The notes: generated by a model not told the origin, from the letters alone. DNA of 64,000 nucleotides from Fusobacterium mortiferum ATCC 9817 (GCF_000158195.2 NZ_GL987994.1:306343-370342), one strand, 5' to 3'. Shown: positions 18,338-28,345, numbered from the stretch's first letter. Numbers and translations: made by a program.

Positions 18338-19873
18338 ATGAGAAGGAAATTTTATTTACTTGTAGCAGCACTGCTGTCAATTTTCTTATTTGTTTCTTGT
18401 GGTGGAAGTAAGGAAGAAACAGCTAAAAAAGGTGGAGTAAAAGATACATTAGTAGTAGCAAATGGAGCTGATGCGAAATCATTAGACCCACATGCAACTA
18501 ATGACGCACCAAGTTCAAGAGTAACAGTACAAATCTATGATAGACTTGTAGAGCAGGATGATAATATGAATATAGTACCAAGCCTTGCTGAGTCTTGGGA
18601 GCAACCAGATGGAATGACTACTATATTTCATTTAAAAAAGGGAATTAAATTTCATAATGGAGATGAGTTAAAAGCTTCAGATGTAAAATTTTCTTTAGAT
18701 AGAATGAAGGCATCACCTCAAGTATCTCATATCATAGGAACTGTGGATAAAATAGAAGTAATAGATGATTATACAGTAAAAATAATAACAAGTGAGCCTT
18801 TTGGAGCTCTATTAAACCACTTAACTCACCCAACAGCAGCTATAATGAGTGAGAAAGCTGTAAAAGCAGCAGGAGATTCTTATGGACAACATCCAGTAGG
18901 AACAGGACCTTATAAGTTTGTATCTTGGCAATCAGGAGATAAAATTACTCTAGAAGCTAATCCTGATTACTTCTTAGGAGTAACTCCTATAAAAAATGTA
19001 GTATTCAGACCAGTTACCGAAGCATCTAATAGAACTATTGGAATAGAAACTGGAGAATTAGATTTAGCTTATGATATAGAAGGGTTAGATAGAGAAAAAT
19101 TAAGAAATGATGATTCAATCGTATTCTTAGAAGAACCATCTTTTGGAATTGACTACATTGGATTCAATACAAGAAAAGCACCATTTGATAATGTAAAAGT
19201 AAGACAAGCAATAGCTACTGCTATCAATGCGGATGATTTTATAACAGCTGTATACAAAGGTTCAGGAGAGAAAGCAAACTCACTAATTGGACCAAAAGTA
19301 TTTGGGTATACTACTGAGGCTAAGGCTTGGGAGTATAATGTAGAAAAGGCTAAACAACTATTAGCAGAAGCTGGATATCCAAATGGATTTAAAGCAAAAA
19401 TCTGGATAAATGAAAATGTTGAAAGAAGAGATATAGCTATAATACTTCAAGCTCAATTAAAAGAGATTGGAATAGACCTAGCTGTTGAAACTCTTGAGTG
19501 GGGAGCATATTTAGACGGTACAGCTAGAGGAGACCATGAGTTATTTATGTTAGGTTGGGTAACTGTAACTGGAGATGCTGACTATGGATTATATCCATTA
19601 CTTCACTCATCAAGCTTTGGTGGAGCTGGAAATAGAGCATTTTATCACAATCCAAAAGTGGATGAACTATTATCAAAAGCTAGAGTATCTATAAACCAAG
19701 AGGAAAGAAAAGAGTTATATAAAGAGGTTCAAATTATAGCTCAAGAAGAGGTTCCATACTATGTAACTGCATATAAATCACAAAACGCAGCACTGCAAAA
19801 AAATATAGAAAACTTCAAACTTAAACCAGCGGGACATCACAGACTTTATGGAGTAAAATTTAAAACAAATTAA
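18338..19873 (+). CDS. Peptide ABC transporter substrate-binding lipoprotein (DppA/OppA-type)
   Basis: About 511 residues from ATG 18338; the upstream in-frame ATG at 18290 is rejected because AGGAGG at 18323-18328 is ideal for 18338 and the protein then starts with a proper lipoprotein signal, MRRKFYLLVAALLSIFLFVSC, with lipobox Cys. It is a family 5 solute-binding protein (ANGADAKSLDPHATND, LAESWEQPDG, HPVGTGPYKFVSW) that delivers di- or oligopeptides to the permeases encoded next. A hairpin terminator follows at 19891, so it is probably made in excess over the membrane parts. Peptide specificity is inferred; nickel or glutathione are family alternatives. Confidence 0.9.
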   Translation: MRRKFYLLVAALLSIFLFVSCGGSKEETAKKGGVKDTLVVANGADAKSLDPHATNDAPSSRVTVQIYDRLVEQDDNMNIVPSLAESWEQPDGMTTIFHLKKGIKFHNGDELKASDVKFSLDRMKASPQVSHIIGTVDKIEVIDDYTVKIITSEPFGALLNHLTHPTAAIMSEKAVKAAGDSYGQHPVGTGPYKFVSWQSGDKITLEANPDYFLGVTPIKNVVFRPVTEASNRTIGIETGELDLAYDIEGLDREKLRNDDSIVFLEEPSFGIDYIGFNTRKAPFDNVKVRQAIATAINADDFITAVYKGSGEKANSLIGPKVFGYTTEAKAWEYNVEKAKQLLAEAGYPNGFKAKIWINENVERRDIAIILQAQLKEIGIDLAVETLEWGAYLDGTARGDHELFMLGWVTVTGDADYGLYPLLHSSSFGGAGNRAFYHNPKVDELLSKARVSINQEERKELYKEVQIIAQEEVPYYVTAYKSQNAALQKNIENFKLKPAGHHRLYGVKFKTN

Positions 19874-19890
19874 TCTAAAAAGTTATTAAT

Positions 19891-19920
19891 AGGCTGTGTC
19901 TTAATTGATACAGCCTTTTT
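19891..19920 (+). terminator. Intercistronic terminator after the binding-protein gene
   Basis: AGGCTGTGTC and GATACAGCCT form a strong stem with one G-T pair and a six-base loop, followed by T5. Its place between binding protein and permease suggests partial termination that sets higher expression of the binding protein. Confidence 0.85.
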
Positions 19921-19976
19921 ATGTAAATTAAAATTTAAAAGGAAAGGAGAGGACACCTAAAATGTAGAGTGTCAAA

Positions 19977-20909
19977 ATGAATATGCACAAGTATGTATTA
20001 AAAAGAATTTTACTACTTATTCCTGTATTATTAGGAGTATCATTATTAGTTTTCGCTATAATGTCGTTAACACCTGGAGATCCAGCACAGTTAATATTAG
20101 GGGAAAATGCACCAAAAGAAGCTGTATTAAAATTAAGAGAAGAGATGGGATTAAATGATCCATTCTTTATGCAGTATTTTAGATTTGTTAAAAATGCAAT
20201 TATGGGAGATTTTGGAAGATCATATACTACTGGAAGAGAAGTATTTGGAGAGATATTTGTTAGATTCCCAAATACTCTTATATTAGCAGTAATTGGTATC
20301 ATAATATCTGTATGTATTGGTATACCAATAGGTATAATTTCAGCTACTAGACAATACTCTTTCTTAGATAGCTTTAGTATGGTAATAGCTCTTTTAGGAG
20401 TTTCTATGCCAGTATTCTGGTTAGGACTTATGTTAATCTTAACTTTCTCTGTAAAATTAGGATGGCTACCATCTGGAGGATTTGATGGCTTGAAGAGTAT
20501 TATTCTACCAGCAGTAACCTTAGGAGTTGGTTCAGCAGCTATTATTACAAGAATGACTCGTTCATCTATGCTAGAGGTAATAAGACAAGACTATATCAGA
20601 ACAGCTAGAGCTAAAGGGGTAGCAGAAAAAGTTGTTATCAATAAACATGCTCTTAAAAATGCTCTTATTCCTATCATTACAGTTGTAGGATTACAATTTG
20701 GACATCTATTAGGAGGAGCTGTACTTACTGAGTCAGTATACTCTTGGCCAGGTGTAGGAAGATTGATGGTAGATGCAATTAGACAAAAAGATACACCTAC
20801 TGTATTAGCAGCTGTTGTTTTCTTAGCTGCAGCATTCAGTGTTGTAAACTTATTGGTAGATATATTATATGCTTATGTTGACCCTAGAATTAAATCTCAA
20901 TATAAGTAA
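19977..20909 (+). CDS. Peptide ABC transporter permease (DppB-type)
   Basis: 310 residues, six membrane helices. The N-terminus KYVLKRILLLIPVLLGVSLL and GFGRSYTTGREV-like early loop are typical of DppB/OppB, and the EAA loop that contacts the ATPase is DYIRTARAKGVAEKVVINKHALKNA. It forms the peptide channel with the next gene product. The start lacks a close Shine-Dalgarno: AAGGAGA lies about 27 bases upstream and instead precedes an ATG-TAG pair at 19962-19967. The second ATG at 19983 is another possible start. Confidence 0.92.
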   Translation: MNMHKYVLKRILLLIPVLLGVSLLVFAIMSLTPGDPAQLILGENAPKEAVLKLREEMGLNDPFFMQYFRFVKNAIMGDFGRSYTTGREVFGEIFVRFPNTLILAVIGIIISVCIGIPIGIISATRQYSFLDSFSMVIALLGVSMPVFWLGLMLILTFSVKLGWLPSGGFDGLKSIILPAVTLGVGSAAIITRMTRSSMLEVIRQDYIRTARAKGVAEKVVINKHALKNALIPIITVVGLQFGHLLGGAVLTESVYSWPGVGRLMVDAIRQKDTPTVLAAVVFLAAAFSVVNLLVDILYAYVDPRIKSQYK

Positions 20910-20924
20910 TAAGGGGGAAAAATA

Positions 20925-21800
20925 ATGTCGAATACAAATACTTCAAATAAAAAGAGAAGTCAGTGGGTAGAGGTATGGAGAAGATTAAAAAGAAATAAGA
21001 TGGCTGTTTTAGGACTAATTATTTTAATTATTCTTGTCTTACTTGCTGTATTTGCTGATGTTATAGCCAATTATGATAATGTAGTTATAAAACAAAATCT
21101 AGCTCATAGATTACAAGGACCAAGTGCAGCACACTGGCTTGGAACAGATGAGTTTGGTAGAGATATATTTGCAAGACTTGTACATGGAACAAGAGTATCA
21201 TTACAAGTAGGTATTGTGGCTGTTGGAATATCAATAGTTATTGGAGGAATTTTAGGAGCAGTAGCTGGATATTATGGTGGAAAATTAGATAATACTATAA
21301 TGAGAATTATGGATATTTTCCTAGCAGTACCAAGTATCTTACTTGCAATAGCAATAGTTTCAGCTTTAGGACCAAGTATTATCAACCTTATGTTAGCTAT
21401 TAGTATTTCAAGTGTACCTAGTTATGCTAGAATAGTTAGAGCTTCAGTACTTTCTATTAGAGACCAAGAGTTTATAGAAGCAGCTAAAGCTATTGGAGCA
21501 AGTAATACAAGAATAATTTTTAGACATATAATTCCTAACTCTTTAGCTCCTGTTATTGTACAAGCTACATTAGGAGTAGCAAGTGCAATCTTATCAACAG
21601 CGGGACTAAGCTTTATCGGACTAGGAATTCAACCACCAGCACCTGAGTGGGGTTCTATGCTATCTGGAGGTAGACAATACCTAAGATATGCTTGGTGGGT
21701 AACAACATTCCCAGGAGTAGCTATAATGATAACAATTCTTTCTCTTAACCTATTAGGAGATGGATTGAGAGATGCCTTAGACCCAAGATTGAAACAGTAG
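20925..21800 (+). CDS. Peptide ABC transporter permease (DppC-type)
   Basis: 291 residues with the DppC/OppC N-terminal motif VWRRLKRNKMAVLGLIILI, the HWLGTDEFGRDIFARLVHG segment, and the EAA loop EFIEAAKAIGASNTRIIFRHI. It pairs with the DppB-type protein to form the membrane channel. It starts 15 bp after that gene with an AGGGGG ribosome site and is followed closely by the two ATPases. Confidence 0.93.
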   Translation: MSNTNTSNKKRSQWVEVWRRLKRNKMAVLGLIILIILVLLAVFADVIANYDNVVIKQNLAHRLQGPSAAHWLGTDEFGRDIFARLVHGTRVSLQVGIVAVGISIVIGGILGAVAGYYGGKLDNTIMRIMDIFLAVPSILLAIAIVSALGPSIINLMLAISISSVPSYARIVRASVLSIRDQEFIEAAKAIGASNTRIIFRHIIPNSLAPVIVQATLGVASAILSTAGLSFIGLGIQPPAPEWGSMLSGGRQYLRYAWWVTTFPGVAIMITILSLNLLGDGLRDALDPRLKQ

Positions 21801-21821
21801 TTAATTTAGGAGGAAGTGTCA

Positions 21822-22811
21822 ATGAGTAATTTATTAGAGATAAAAGATTTAACTATACAGTATGTTACTGAAGATGAAGTAGTATCTGCTGTAAATGGAT
21901 TAGAAATAGAGTTAGCAGAAGGAGAAACAATAGGACTAGTTGGAGAGACTGGAGCAGGAAAAACTACAACTGCTCTAGGGATAATGGGGTTAGTTCCTAA
22001 CCCACCTGGAAAAATATTAAGTGGGAAAATAACTTTTGAAGGTAAAGATTTACTTTCATTACATGAAGAAGAGATGAGAAAAATCAGAGGAAATAAAATC
22101 TCTATGATTTTCCAAGACCCTATGACATCGTTAAACCCAGTTATGACAGTAGGAGAGCAAATTGCTGAGGTTATAGAGATACATGAGCAATTAGGAAAAG
22201 AAAAATCTTTTGAAAAAGCAAAAGAGATGTTAGAGTTAGTTGGAATACCTGGTGCAAGAGCTAATGACTTTCCACATCAATTCTCTGGAGGAATGAAACA
22301 AAGGGTTGTTATAGCTATTGCCTTGGCTTGTAACCCAAAACTTTTAATAGCTGACGAGCCGACAACTGCTCTAGATGTTACTATTCAAGCTCAAGTACTA
22401 GATCTTATGAATGATTTAAAAGAGAAATTTAAAACTGCTATGATACTTATAACACATGACCTTGGAGTAGTTGCTCAAGTATGTGATAAGGTAGCTATTA
22501 TGTATGCTGGAGAGATTGTAGAAGCAGGTAGCTTAGTAGATGTATTTGAAAATCCTAAACACCCATATACTCATGGATTATTTGGTTCTATTCCTAGCCT
22601 TGATGAAGAGTGCGATAGATTAAAACCAATACAAGGACTTATGCCAGACCCTACTAACTTACCATCAGGATGTAAATTCCACCCTAGATGTCCACATGCT
22701 ACAGAACTTTGCTCAAAAGAGCAACCAAAAGTTACTGAAATAGAGAAAGGACATAAAGTAAGATGCCTTATTTGTGAAGGAAAAGTAAAAGAGATAGGGG
22801 AGGAAAAATAA
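21822..22811 (+). CDS. Peptide ABC transporter ATPase (DppD-type)
   Basis: 329 residues from ATG 21822; the in-frame GTG at 21816 is only two bases after AGGAGG and so unlikely. Walker A is GETGAGKTT, the signature is FSGGMKQRV, and Walker B is [12 protein letters not shown]. The C-terminal oligopeptide-transporter extension contains the Cys cluster [14 protein letters not shown] and a later CLIC, like the Fe-S-type Cys motif seen in DppD/OppD. It forms a heterodimer with the next gene product. Confidence 0.93.
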   Translation: MSNLLEIKDLTIQYVTEDEVVSAVNGLEIELAEGETIGLVGETGAGKTTTALGIMGLVPNPPGKILSGKITFEGKDLLSLHEEEMRKIRGNKISMIFQDPMTSLNPVMTVGEQIAEVIEIHEQLGKEKSFEKAKEMLELVGIPGARANDFPHQFSGGMKQRVVIAIALACNPKLLIADEPTTALDVTIQAQVLDLMNDLKEKFKTAMILITHDLGVVAQVCDKVAIMYAGEIVEAGSLVDVFENPKHPYTHGLFGSIPSLDEECDRLKPIQGLMPDPTNLPSGCKFHPRCPHATELCSKEQPKVTEIEKGHKVRCLICEGKVKEIGEEK

Positions 22812-22813
22812 TA

Positions 22814-23788
22814 ATGGAAAACAAAGTATTATTAGAAGTAAAAAATCTAAAGAAATATTTTAATACTCCTAAAGGACTTTTACATGCAGTAGATGATATC
22901 AACTTTACTATTTGTGAAGGAAAAACTCTAGGAGTAGTTGGAGAGTCTGGTTGTGGAAAATCTACAACAGGAAGAGTTATCTTAAGACTTCTTGAGGCAA
23001 CAGATGGAGAGATACTATTTGAAGGAGAAAACATCAGAAACTACTCAAAAGAGCAAATGAGAGAGATGAGAAAAAAGATGCAAATTATTTTCCAAGACCC
23101 ATTTGCTTCTCTTAACCCAAGAATGACAGTAAGTGAGATAATTGCTGAGCCATTAATTATACATAAAATGTGTAAATCAAAAGAAGAATTAGAAGCTAGA
23201 GTAAAAGAGCTTATGGATACAGTTGGGCTTAGTGAAAGACTTATGAATACTTATCCGCATGAGCTAGATGGAGGAAGAAGACAAAGAATAGGTATAGCTA
23301 GAGCATTAGCATTAAAACCTAAATTTATAGTTTGTGATGAGCCAGTATCAGCTCTTGACGTATCAATTCAAGCTCAAGTTCTAAACCTAATGAAAGATCT
23401 ACAAGAAGAGTTTGGACTTACATATATGTTCATAACACATGACTTATCAGTTGTAAAACACTTCTCTGATGATATAGCTGTAATGTATCTTGGACAATTA
23501 GTTGAAAAAGCACCATCTAAGATGCTTTTCAAAAACCCAATTCACCCATATACAAAAGCACTTTTATCGGCTATACCAGTACCAAGTGTAAAGAAAAAAA
23601 TGGAGAGAATAAAACTTCAAGGGGAGATTACTTCTCCAATTAATCCAGATAAAGGATGTAGATTTGCAAAAAGATGTGTTTATGCAAAAGATATTTGTAG
23701 ACAGCAAGAGCCTGCTTTAAGAGAGGTAGGAGAAGGTCACTTCTATGCTTGCCATCTAGCTGAAGAGTTAGGATTTGTAGAGAAATAA
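22814..23788 (+). CDS. Peptide ABC transporter ATPase (DppF-type)
   Basis: 324 residues. Walker A GESGCGKST, Walker B FIVCDEPVSALDVS, and the C-terminal Cys cluster CRFAKRCVYAKDIC are present. The ABC signature reads LDGGRRQRI in place of LSGGQRQRI; I believe this variant recurs in one clostridial/fusobacterial OppF subgroup, so it is not counted as a defect. The gene starts two bases after the dppD-type stop and is the last of the operon, followed by a bidirectional terminator. Confidence 0.92.
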   Translation: MENKVLLEVKNLKKYFNTPKGLLHAVDDINFTICEGKTLGVVGESGCGKSTTGRVILRLLEATDGEILFEGENIRNYSKEQMREMRKKMQIIFQDPFASLNPRMTVSEIIAEPLIIHKMCKSKEELEARVKELMDTVGLSERLMNTYPHELDGGRRQRIGIARALALKPKFIVCDEPVSALDVSIQAQVLNLMKDLQEEFGLTYMFITHDLSVVKHFSDDIAVMYLGQLVEKAPSKMLFKNPIHPYTKALLSAIPVPSVKKKMERIKLQGEITSPINPDKGCRFAKRCVYAKDICRQQEPALREVGEGHFYACHLAEELGFVEK

Positions 23789-23832
23789 AATCTTATAAGG
23801 GGTTTAAATTTAAGATATAAAATAGTGTAATT

Positions 23833-23883
23833 AAAAAACCTCAAGAATAACAGAGATTAATAAGTTATTCTTGAGGTTTTTTA
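23833..23883. terminator. Bidirectional terminator between the peptide ABC operon and the symporter gene
   Basis: AAAAAACCTCAAGAATAAC pairs with GTTATTCTTGAGGTTTTTT around a loop of about 12 bases, giving T-runs on both strands. It serves the convergent operons on either side. Confidence 0.93.
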
Positions 23884-23899
23884 TATTATAATAAAATTA

Positions 23900-25324
23900 T
23901 TATTCCATCTCAGAAGATGTAGATTCATTTCCTGCTAAAGGATTTGAATAAGTATTTAAATCTATTTGTCCTAAGCTCTTATCAACTATTAAAGCATTAG
24001 TAACAGAACCGATAACATTTAACATAGTTCTAGGCATATCTATAATAGGGTCGATAGCTAGTATAGGATTAATCATAGGGAATAGAGCAGCAAGTCCTGT
24101 TCCAGATAATCCAACTGAAGCAGCCATTGTAGCAGTACCAGGAATTCCTGCAATACCTAGAGAACTAATAGCTACAACAATTACAGCCATTGCAAATAGA
24201 GTCATATCAACACTGTTTCCACTCATATGAGTAACGAAAACTATAGTTAAAGCTGGGAAAACACCAGCACAACCTTGCATTCCAGCAGTTGTACCAAAAC
24301 TTCCTACAAAACTTGCAGTTGATTCAGTAACTCCAAGTTTATTAGTTAATGTAGATATAGTAACAGGTAGACAACCAACACTTGATCTTGATGTAAAAGC
24401 AAGAATTAATAATGAAGTTGATTTTTTTACATAAGTAAATGGATTTAATCCAAATAGAGAAACAGCTATCATTTGGATAATAAACATAATAGCTACAGCT
24501 AAGTATAATACAACTATGAATTTTCCAACTTCAGCTATTGCATGAACTCCTTTTTGAGCTATTGTATTAGCAAGTAGAGGAACAACTGCAGCTGGCATCC
24601 ATTTGATGATACTCATAGCCATAGATACGATGATTTTTTGTAAAGCATTTATTAAATCGAAGAAAGGCTTTACTATATCCATATATTTTTTAGACATTCT
24701 CTTAGCAGCTACTCCAACTATTGAAGAGAAAATTACTAATCCAACGATATTTAAGTTAACCATTGCTTCTACTGGGTTAGAAGGAATTAGAGCCTTTAAT
24801 GTATCTACGATATTTTTTACCTCTCTAATTTGTTTTCCACCTTGAGCTACTACAGTATTTACAGTATCAACTTTTCCAACTTTGAAGATAATTCCAAGAG
24901 CTAGTCCAACAGCAACAGCAACAGCAACCATAACTAAAGAGACAACAAGAGTTCTCTTAACTAAAGAACCAAGATTTGCATCTTCTTTCATATTGATGAT
25001 AACGTGGATAATAGATACCATAACTAATGGAATAACAAGCATTCTAACTAAAGATATAAATCCACTACCTAATAAACTATACCAAAGAGTTGTTTCTCTT
25101 ACAAATGTAAGTTCCATAGGATCATTAGGGAATCCAGCAACAAATTGTATAACTAGTCCTAAAATTAAACCTATAACAGTAGCAGTCATTACTTTAGCAG
25201 AAAAGTTAAATTTTTGTTTAGGTAATCTATTGATAACCATAATAATAGCAATTAAAGCTATTAAGAAAATAATAGTTTTTACATCACTAATCATTAAAAA
25301 TTGTTGAAAAAATACATTGTTCAT
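23900..25324 (-). CDS. Dicarboxylate/amino acid:cation symporter, TcyP-like (probable L-cystine)
   Basis: 474 residues of the DAACS (GltP/SdcS) family. Signatures are LVRMLVIPLVMVSIIHVI, LLILAFTSRSSVGCLPVTI, and FGTTAGMQGCAGVFPAL; the SRSS motif and the GCAG variant resemble E. coli YdjN/TcyP, an L-cystine carrier, more than glutamate or C4-dicarboxylate carriers. It is 36 bp downstream of an FAD-dependent disulfide reductase gene on the same strand, supporting a disulfide substrate. Family is firm; the cystine call rests on recalled similarity and context. Confidence 0.8.
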   Translation of the reverse strand: MNNVFFQQFLMISDVKTIIFLIALIAIIMVINRLPKQKFNFSAKVMTATVIGLILGLVIQFVAGFPNDPMELTFVRETTLWYSLLGSGFISLVRMLVIPLVMVSIIHVIINMKEDANLGSLVKRTLVVSLVMVAVAVAVGLALGIIFKVGKVDTVNTVVAQGGKQIREVKNIVDTLKALIPSNPVEAMVNLNIVGLVIFSSIVGVAAKRMSKKYMDIVKPFFDLINALQKIIVSMAMSIIKWMPAAVVPLLANTIAQKGVHAIAEVGKFIVVLYLAVAIMFIIQMIAVSLFGLNPFTYVKKSTSLLILAFTSRSSVGCLPVTISTLTNKLGVTESTASFVGSFGTTAGMQGCAGVFPALTIVFVTHMSGNSVDMTLFAMAVIVVAISSLGIAGIPGTATMAASVGLSGTGLAALFPMINPILAIDPIIDMPRTMLNVIGSVTNALIVDKSLGQIDLNTYSNPLAGNESTSSEME

Positions 25325-25360
25325 GTTAAAGATATCTCTCCTTTATTTTATATATTAAAT

Positions 25361-26704
25361 TTATTTAGCAACATTTCCAGCAACGTTCATAACGTCCCAA
25401 GTTCTAGCAAATGGTGGAGCATAACAGAAATCCATCATTCCAATTTCATCAACGGTAAGCTCTGAATAGATAGCAGTAGCTAAAGAGTCAACTCTTAAAA
25501 CTGCTCCTTTTTTACCAGCTATTTGCGCTCCTAATAAAACTCTTGTATCAGCATTATATATTAATTTAACAAAAATATCCTCTCTTCCTGGATAGTAATT
25601 TGTTTGGTTTTTATCTTTTACAAATACAGTTTTGTAATTGATTCCCATTTTGATAGCTTCATTTTCAGTAATTCCTGTTCTACCAGCTTCTACATCTAAA
25701 ACTTTTATAGCAGCAGAACCAAGAGTTCCAGCAAATGGAGTATTTTTACCAGCAAGGTTTTCTCCTACAATTCTACCGATTTTATTAGCAGTAGTAGCAA
25801 GAGGAATATATACATTTTCCTTTCTTACTCTATGGTAAACAGTTGCACAATCTCCAGCTGAATAGATAGAGTCTATACTTGTTTTTCCAAATTCATCTAT
25901 AACAAGAGCACCATTTGGTAACATCTCAATGCCAGTTTCTTTTAAGAAAGCTGTATTAGGTCTAACTCCAGTAGAGATAACAACTAAATCAGCTTTGTAT
26001 TCTCCTTTGTTAGTTTTGATACCAACAACTTTTCCATCTTTTTCTATTATCTCTTGAACTGCCTCTTCAAGATGTAACTCTACACCTTCATGAGCTCTGA
26101 TTTCTTCTTCCATAACATCAGTAATCTCTTTATCAAAACTTTCAAGAAGAACTCTTTCTCCTAATTGTATAAGTCTAACGCTTCTTTTTCCTAAGTGTTT
26201 AGCTGCTTCTACAACTTCAATACCAATATACCCAGCTCCAACAACTATAATATCTTGGATTTCCTCTTTCATCATCTCTTCTTTTAAAATTATACCATCA
26301 GTATAATCCTTTAGAGTATAAACTCCCTTTGCAGAAAGATTTTTTATTGGAGGCATAATAGCATGAGCTCCTGTTGCCACCATAAGTTTGTCATAGTTAT
26401 CTTTAAAAATTTCCCCAGTTACTAAGTTTTTAATAGTAATCTCTTTTTTCTCAATATCAATACCAATAACTTCATGCTTGATTTTGATATTCATTCCTGC
26501 TTCAATAAATTTTTCAACAGGTCTAGCAATCATGTTGTTTGGATCTTCATAGAAGTTTCCAACATAATAAGGAAGTCCACAAGCTCCCCATGAAACGATT
26601 TCAGTTTTTTCATAGATAACAATTTCAGCATTCTTATCTATTCTACTAGCTTTAGCTGCAGCTGACATTCCAGCAGCAACACCACCAATAATAATGATTT
26701 TCAT
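25361..26704 (-). CDS. FAD-dependent pyridine nucleotide-disulfide oxidoreductase (CoA-disulfide reductase / NADH oxidase type)
   Basis: 447 residues. The FAD-binding GGVAAGMSAAAKASR is at the N-terminus with the single redox Cys42 in GACGLPYYVG, as in CoA-disulfide reductases and water-forming NADH oxidases. The NAD-binding VVGAGYIGIEVVEAAK lies near residue 155 and the second FAD motif is SIYSAGDCA. The C-terminal dimerisation domain is present, with no rhodanese extension. It reduces either a low-molecular disulfide or oxygen using NAD(P)H. The downstream cystine-type carrier favours a thiol-disulfide role. The ribosome site is AGGAGGG. Confidence 0.85.
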   Translation of the reverse strand: MKIIIIGGVAAGMSAAAKASRIDKNAEIVIYEKTEIVSWGACGLPYYVGNFYEDPNNMIARPVEKFIEAGMNIKIKHEVIGIDIEKKEITIKNLVTGEIFKDNYDKLMVATGAHAIMPPIKNLSAKGVYTLKDYTDGIILKEEMMKEEIQDIIVVGAGYIGIEVVEAAKHLGKRSVRLIQLGERVLLESFDKEITDVMEEEIRAHEGVELHLEEAVQEIIEKDGKVVGIKTNKGEYKADLVVISTGVRPNTAFLKETGIEMLPNGALVIDEFGKTSIDSIYSAGDCATVYHRVRKENVYIPLATTANKIGRIVGENLAGKNTPFAGTLGSAAIKVLDVEAGRTGITENEAIKMGINYKTVFVKDKNQTNYYPGREDIFVKLIYNADTRVLLGAQIAGKKGAVLRVDSLATAIYSELTVDEIGMMDFCYAPPFARTWDVMNVAGNVAK

Positions 26705-26753
26705 AATACCCTCCTATATTTCATATAGTCTTCAAAAAGACATTACGATAGAT

Positions 26754-26782
26754 AGTATAGCATAAAATCTAAAATAAGACTA
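26754..26782 (-). promoter_or_regulatory. Possible extended -10 promoter for the reductase-symporter operon
   Basis: On the minus strand TGCTATACT (extended -10, TATACT at 26759-26754) lies about 50 bases upstream of the reductase start. The -35 region is poor (TAGTCT-like), so this is tentative. Confidence 0.4.
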
Positions 26783-26881
26783 GTGGTGTCTATTAATTTT
26801 TTTTGAAATGTAGTATAATATTGATAGAATAATTAGGATTAAAAATAAAAATTAGACTAAAAGTAGATTGAGGTGGAAAAG

Positions 26882-28345
26882 ATGGTAAAGATTAAAACAA
26901 AAAAATATTCAACAACATTAAAATTAATACTTTTAAAAGCAGTAAATGATCTATTTCCAAATAGAAAGGTAATCATAGATAACTCCTTAAATAATGGTGT
27001 ATATGGTTATATAGAAAAGTTTTCTCTAACTGAAGAAGATGTAGAAAAAATTTCTAATAAGATGAAAGAGATAATAGAAAAAAATTATCCAATAGAATTA
27101 ATTAGTAATAATAATGAAGAATTAAAAGCTAGAAGCAGCGAGATAGAAAGAGAAGATGTAAGAAAACTTTTGGATAATAGTGGTTGGACAAGTATAATGG
27201 AATATGCAATAGATGGATATCATGACTATGTTTATGAAAGACCATATAAATTTACTGGAGATGTAGATTTATTTGAACTAACAAAATATAATAATGGATT
27301 TATTTTAAAATATCCACTTACAGAGGAAAAAGTATTACCACCTAAAATAGATACTCCTAAGTTAGCAAAAGTATTTGATGATGCAGGAAGATGGAATCAA
27401 ATACTGGGAGTAGATACTTTAGGAAGTCTAAATGAAAAAGTTTTACATAAGGAGATAGGGGAATTAATAAGAGTAAACGAAGCTCTACATCATAAAGAAA
27501 TAGCTAAAATAGCAGAGCAAATATCTAAAAATGATAAGATAAAATTGGTTACGATAGCAGGACCATCGTCATCTGGTAAAACAACATTCAGTAAAAGGCT
27601 ATATATTCATTTAAGGGCTAATGGGATAAATCCAATAGTAATATCACTGGATAACTATTATATAGGAAGAGCTAACGTTCCTTTAGATGAAAATGGACAA
27701 AAGGATTTTGAAACAATAGAAGCTCTTGATTTAAAACTTTTAAACCAAAATTTAAAAGAGTTGATAGATGGAAAAGAGGTAGAGATACCTGAATATAACT
27801 TTATTACAGGTGAAAGAGAAAAAGTAGGAAATATGATGAAAGTTCCAGAGAAAAATGGAATAATTATAATAGAGGGAATACATGGGTTAAATGAAAGGCT
27901 TACTTCTGAAATTCCTAGAGAAAACAAATTTAAAATATACATTAGTTGTCTAACTCAATTGAATATAGATAAGCATAATAGAATATCTACAAGTGATGTG
28001 AGAGAGATAAGAAGATTAGTTAGAGATAGCCTTTCAAGAGAGGAGAAAGGAGAGGGAACTCTAGCAATGTGGGCTTCTGTAAGAAGAGGAGAAGAAAAAC
28101 ATATTTTCCCTTATCAAGAGGAAGCAGATGCACTGTTTAATAGTAATCTTGTATATGAATTGGGAATATTAAAAAGTTATGCTTTGAGAGAGCTTATTAA
28201 AATAAGTCCAAATAGTCCATATTATGATGAAGCAAAGAGAATAATGAGATTTTTATATTGTTTTGTAGATATAAAAGCTGATTTAGTTCCAGATGACTCT
28301 ATCTTGAAAGAGTTTATAGGTGGAAGTATTTTTTATAAATACTAA
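26882..28345 (+). CDS. Nucleoside (uridine) kinase family protein with N-terminal TGS/ThrRS-like region
   Basis: 487 residues from ATG 26882; the in-frame GTG at 26873 overlaps the GAGGTG ribosome site and is rejected. Residues about 1-200 resemble the N-terminal region of threonyl-tRNA synthetase, and the C-terminal half is a P-loop uridine-kinase-type domain with Walker A AGPSSSGKTTFSKR near residue 225 and DNYYIGR shortly after. This two-domain form is found in Clostridia, Thermotogae and Fusobacteria and is annotated as nucleoside kinase; substrate not certain. It is monocistronic between two terminators. A TATAAT at 26814-26819 may be its -10, but no good -35 is seen. Confidence 0.82.
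   Translation: MVKIKTKKYSTTLKLILLKAVNDLFPNRKVIIDNSLNNGVYGYIEKFSLTEEDVEKISNKMKEIIEKNYPIELISNNNEELKARSSEIEREDVRKLLDNSGWTSIMEYAIDGYHDYVYERPYKFTGDVDLFELTKYNNGFILKYPLTEEKVLPPKIDTPKLAKVFDDAGRWNQILGVDTLGSLNEKVLHKEIGELIRVNEALHHKEIAKIAEQISKNDKIKLVTIAGPSSSGKTTFSKRLYIHLRANGINPIVISLDNYYIGRANVPLDENGQKDFETIEALDLKLLNQNLKELIDGKEVEIPEYNFITGEREKVGNMMKVPEKNGIIIIEGIHGLNERLTSEIPRENKFKIYISCLTQLNIDKHNRISTSDVREIRRLVRDSLSREEKGEGTLAMWASVRRGEEKHIFPYQEEADALFNSNLVYELGILKSYALRELIKISPNSPYYDEAKRIMRFLYCFVDIKADLVPDDSILKEFIGGSIFYKY

Noticed and set aside
22814-23788. Altered ABC signature LDGGRRQR in the DppF-type ATPase as a defect
   Set aside because: All other motifs are intact, and I recall this variant in an OppF subgroup, so it is more likely lineage-typical than broken.
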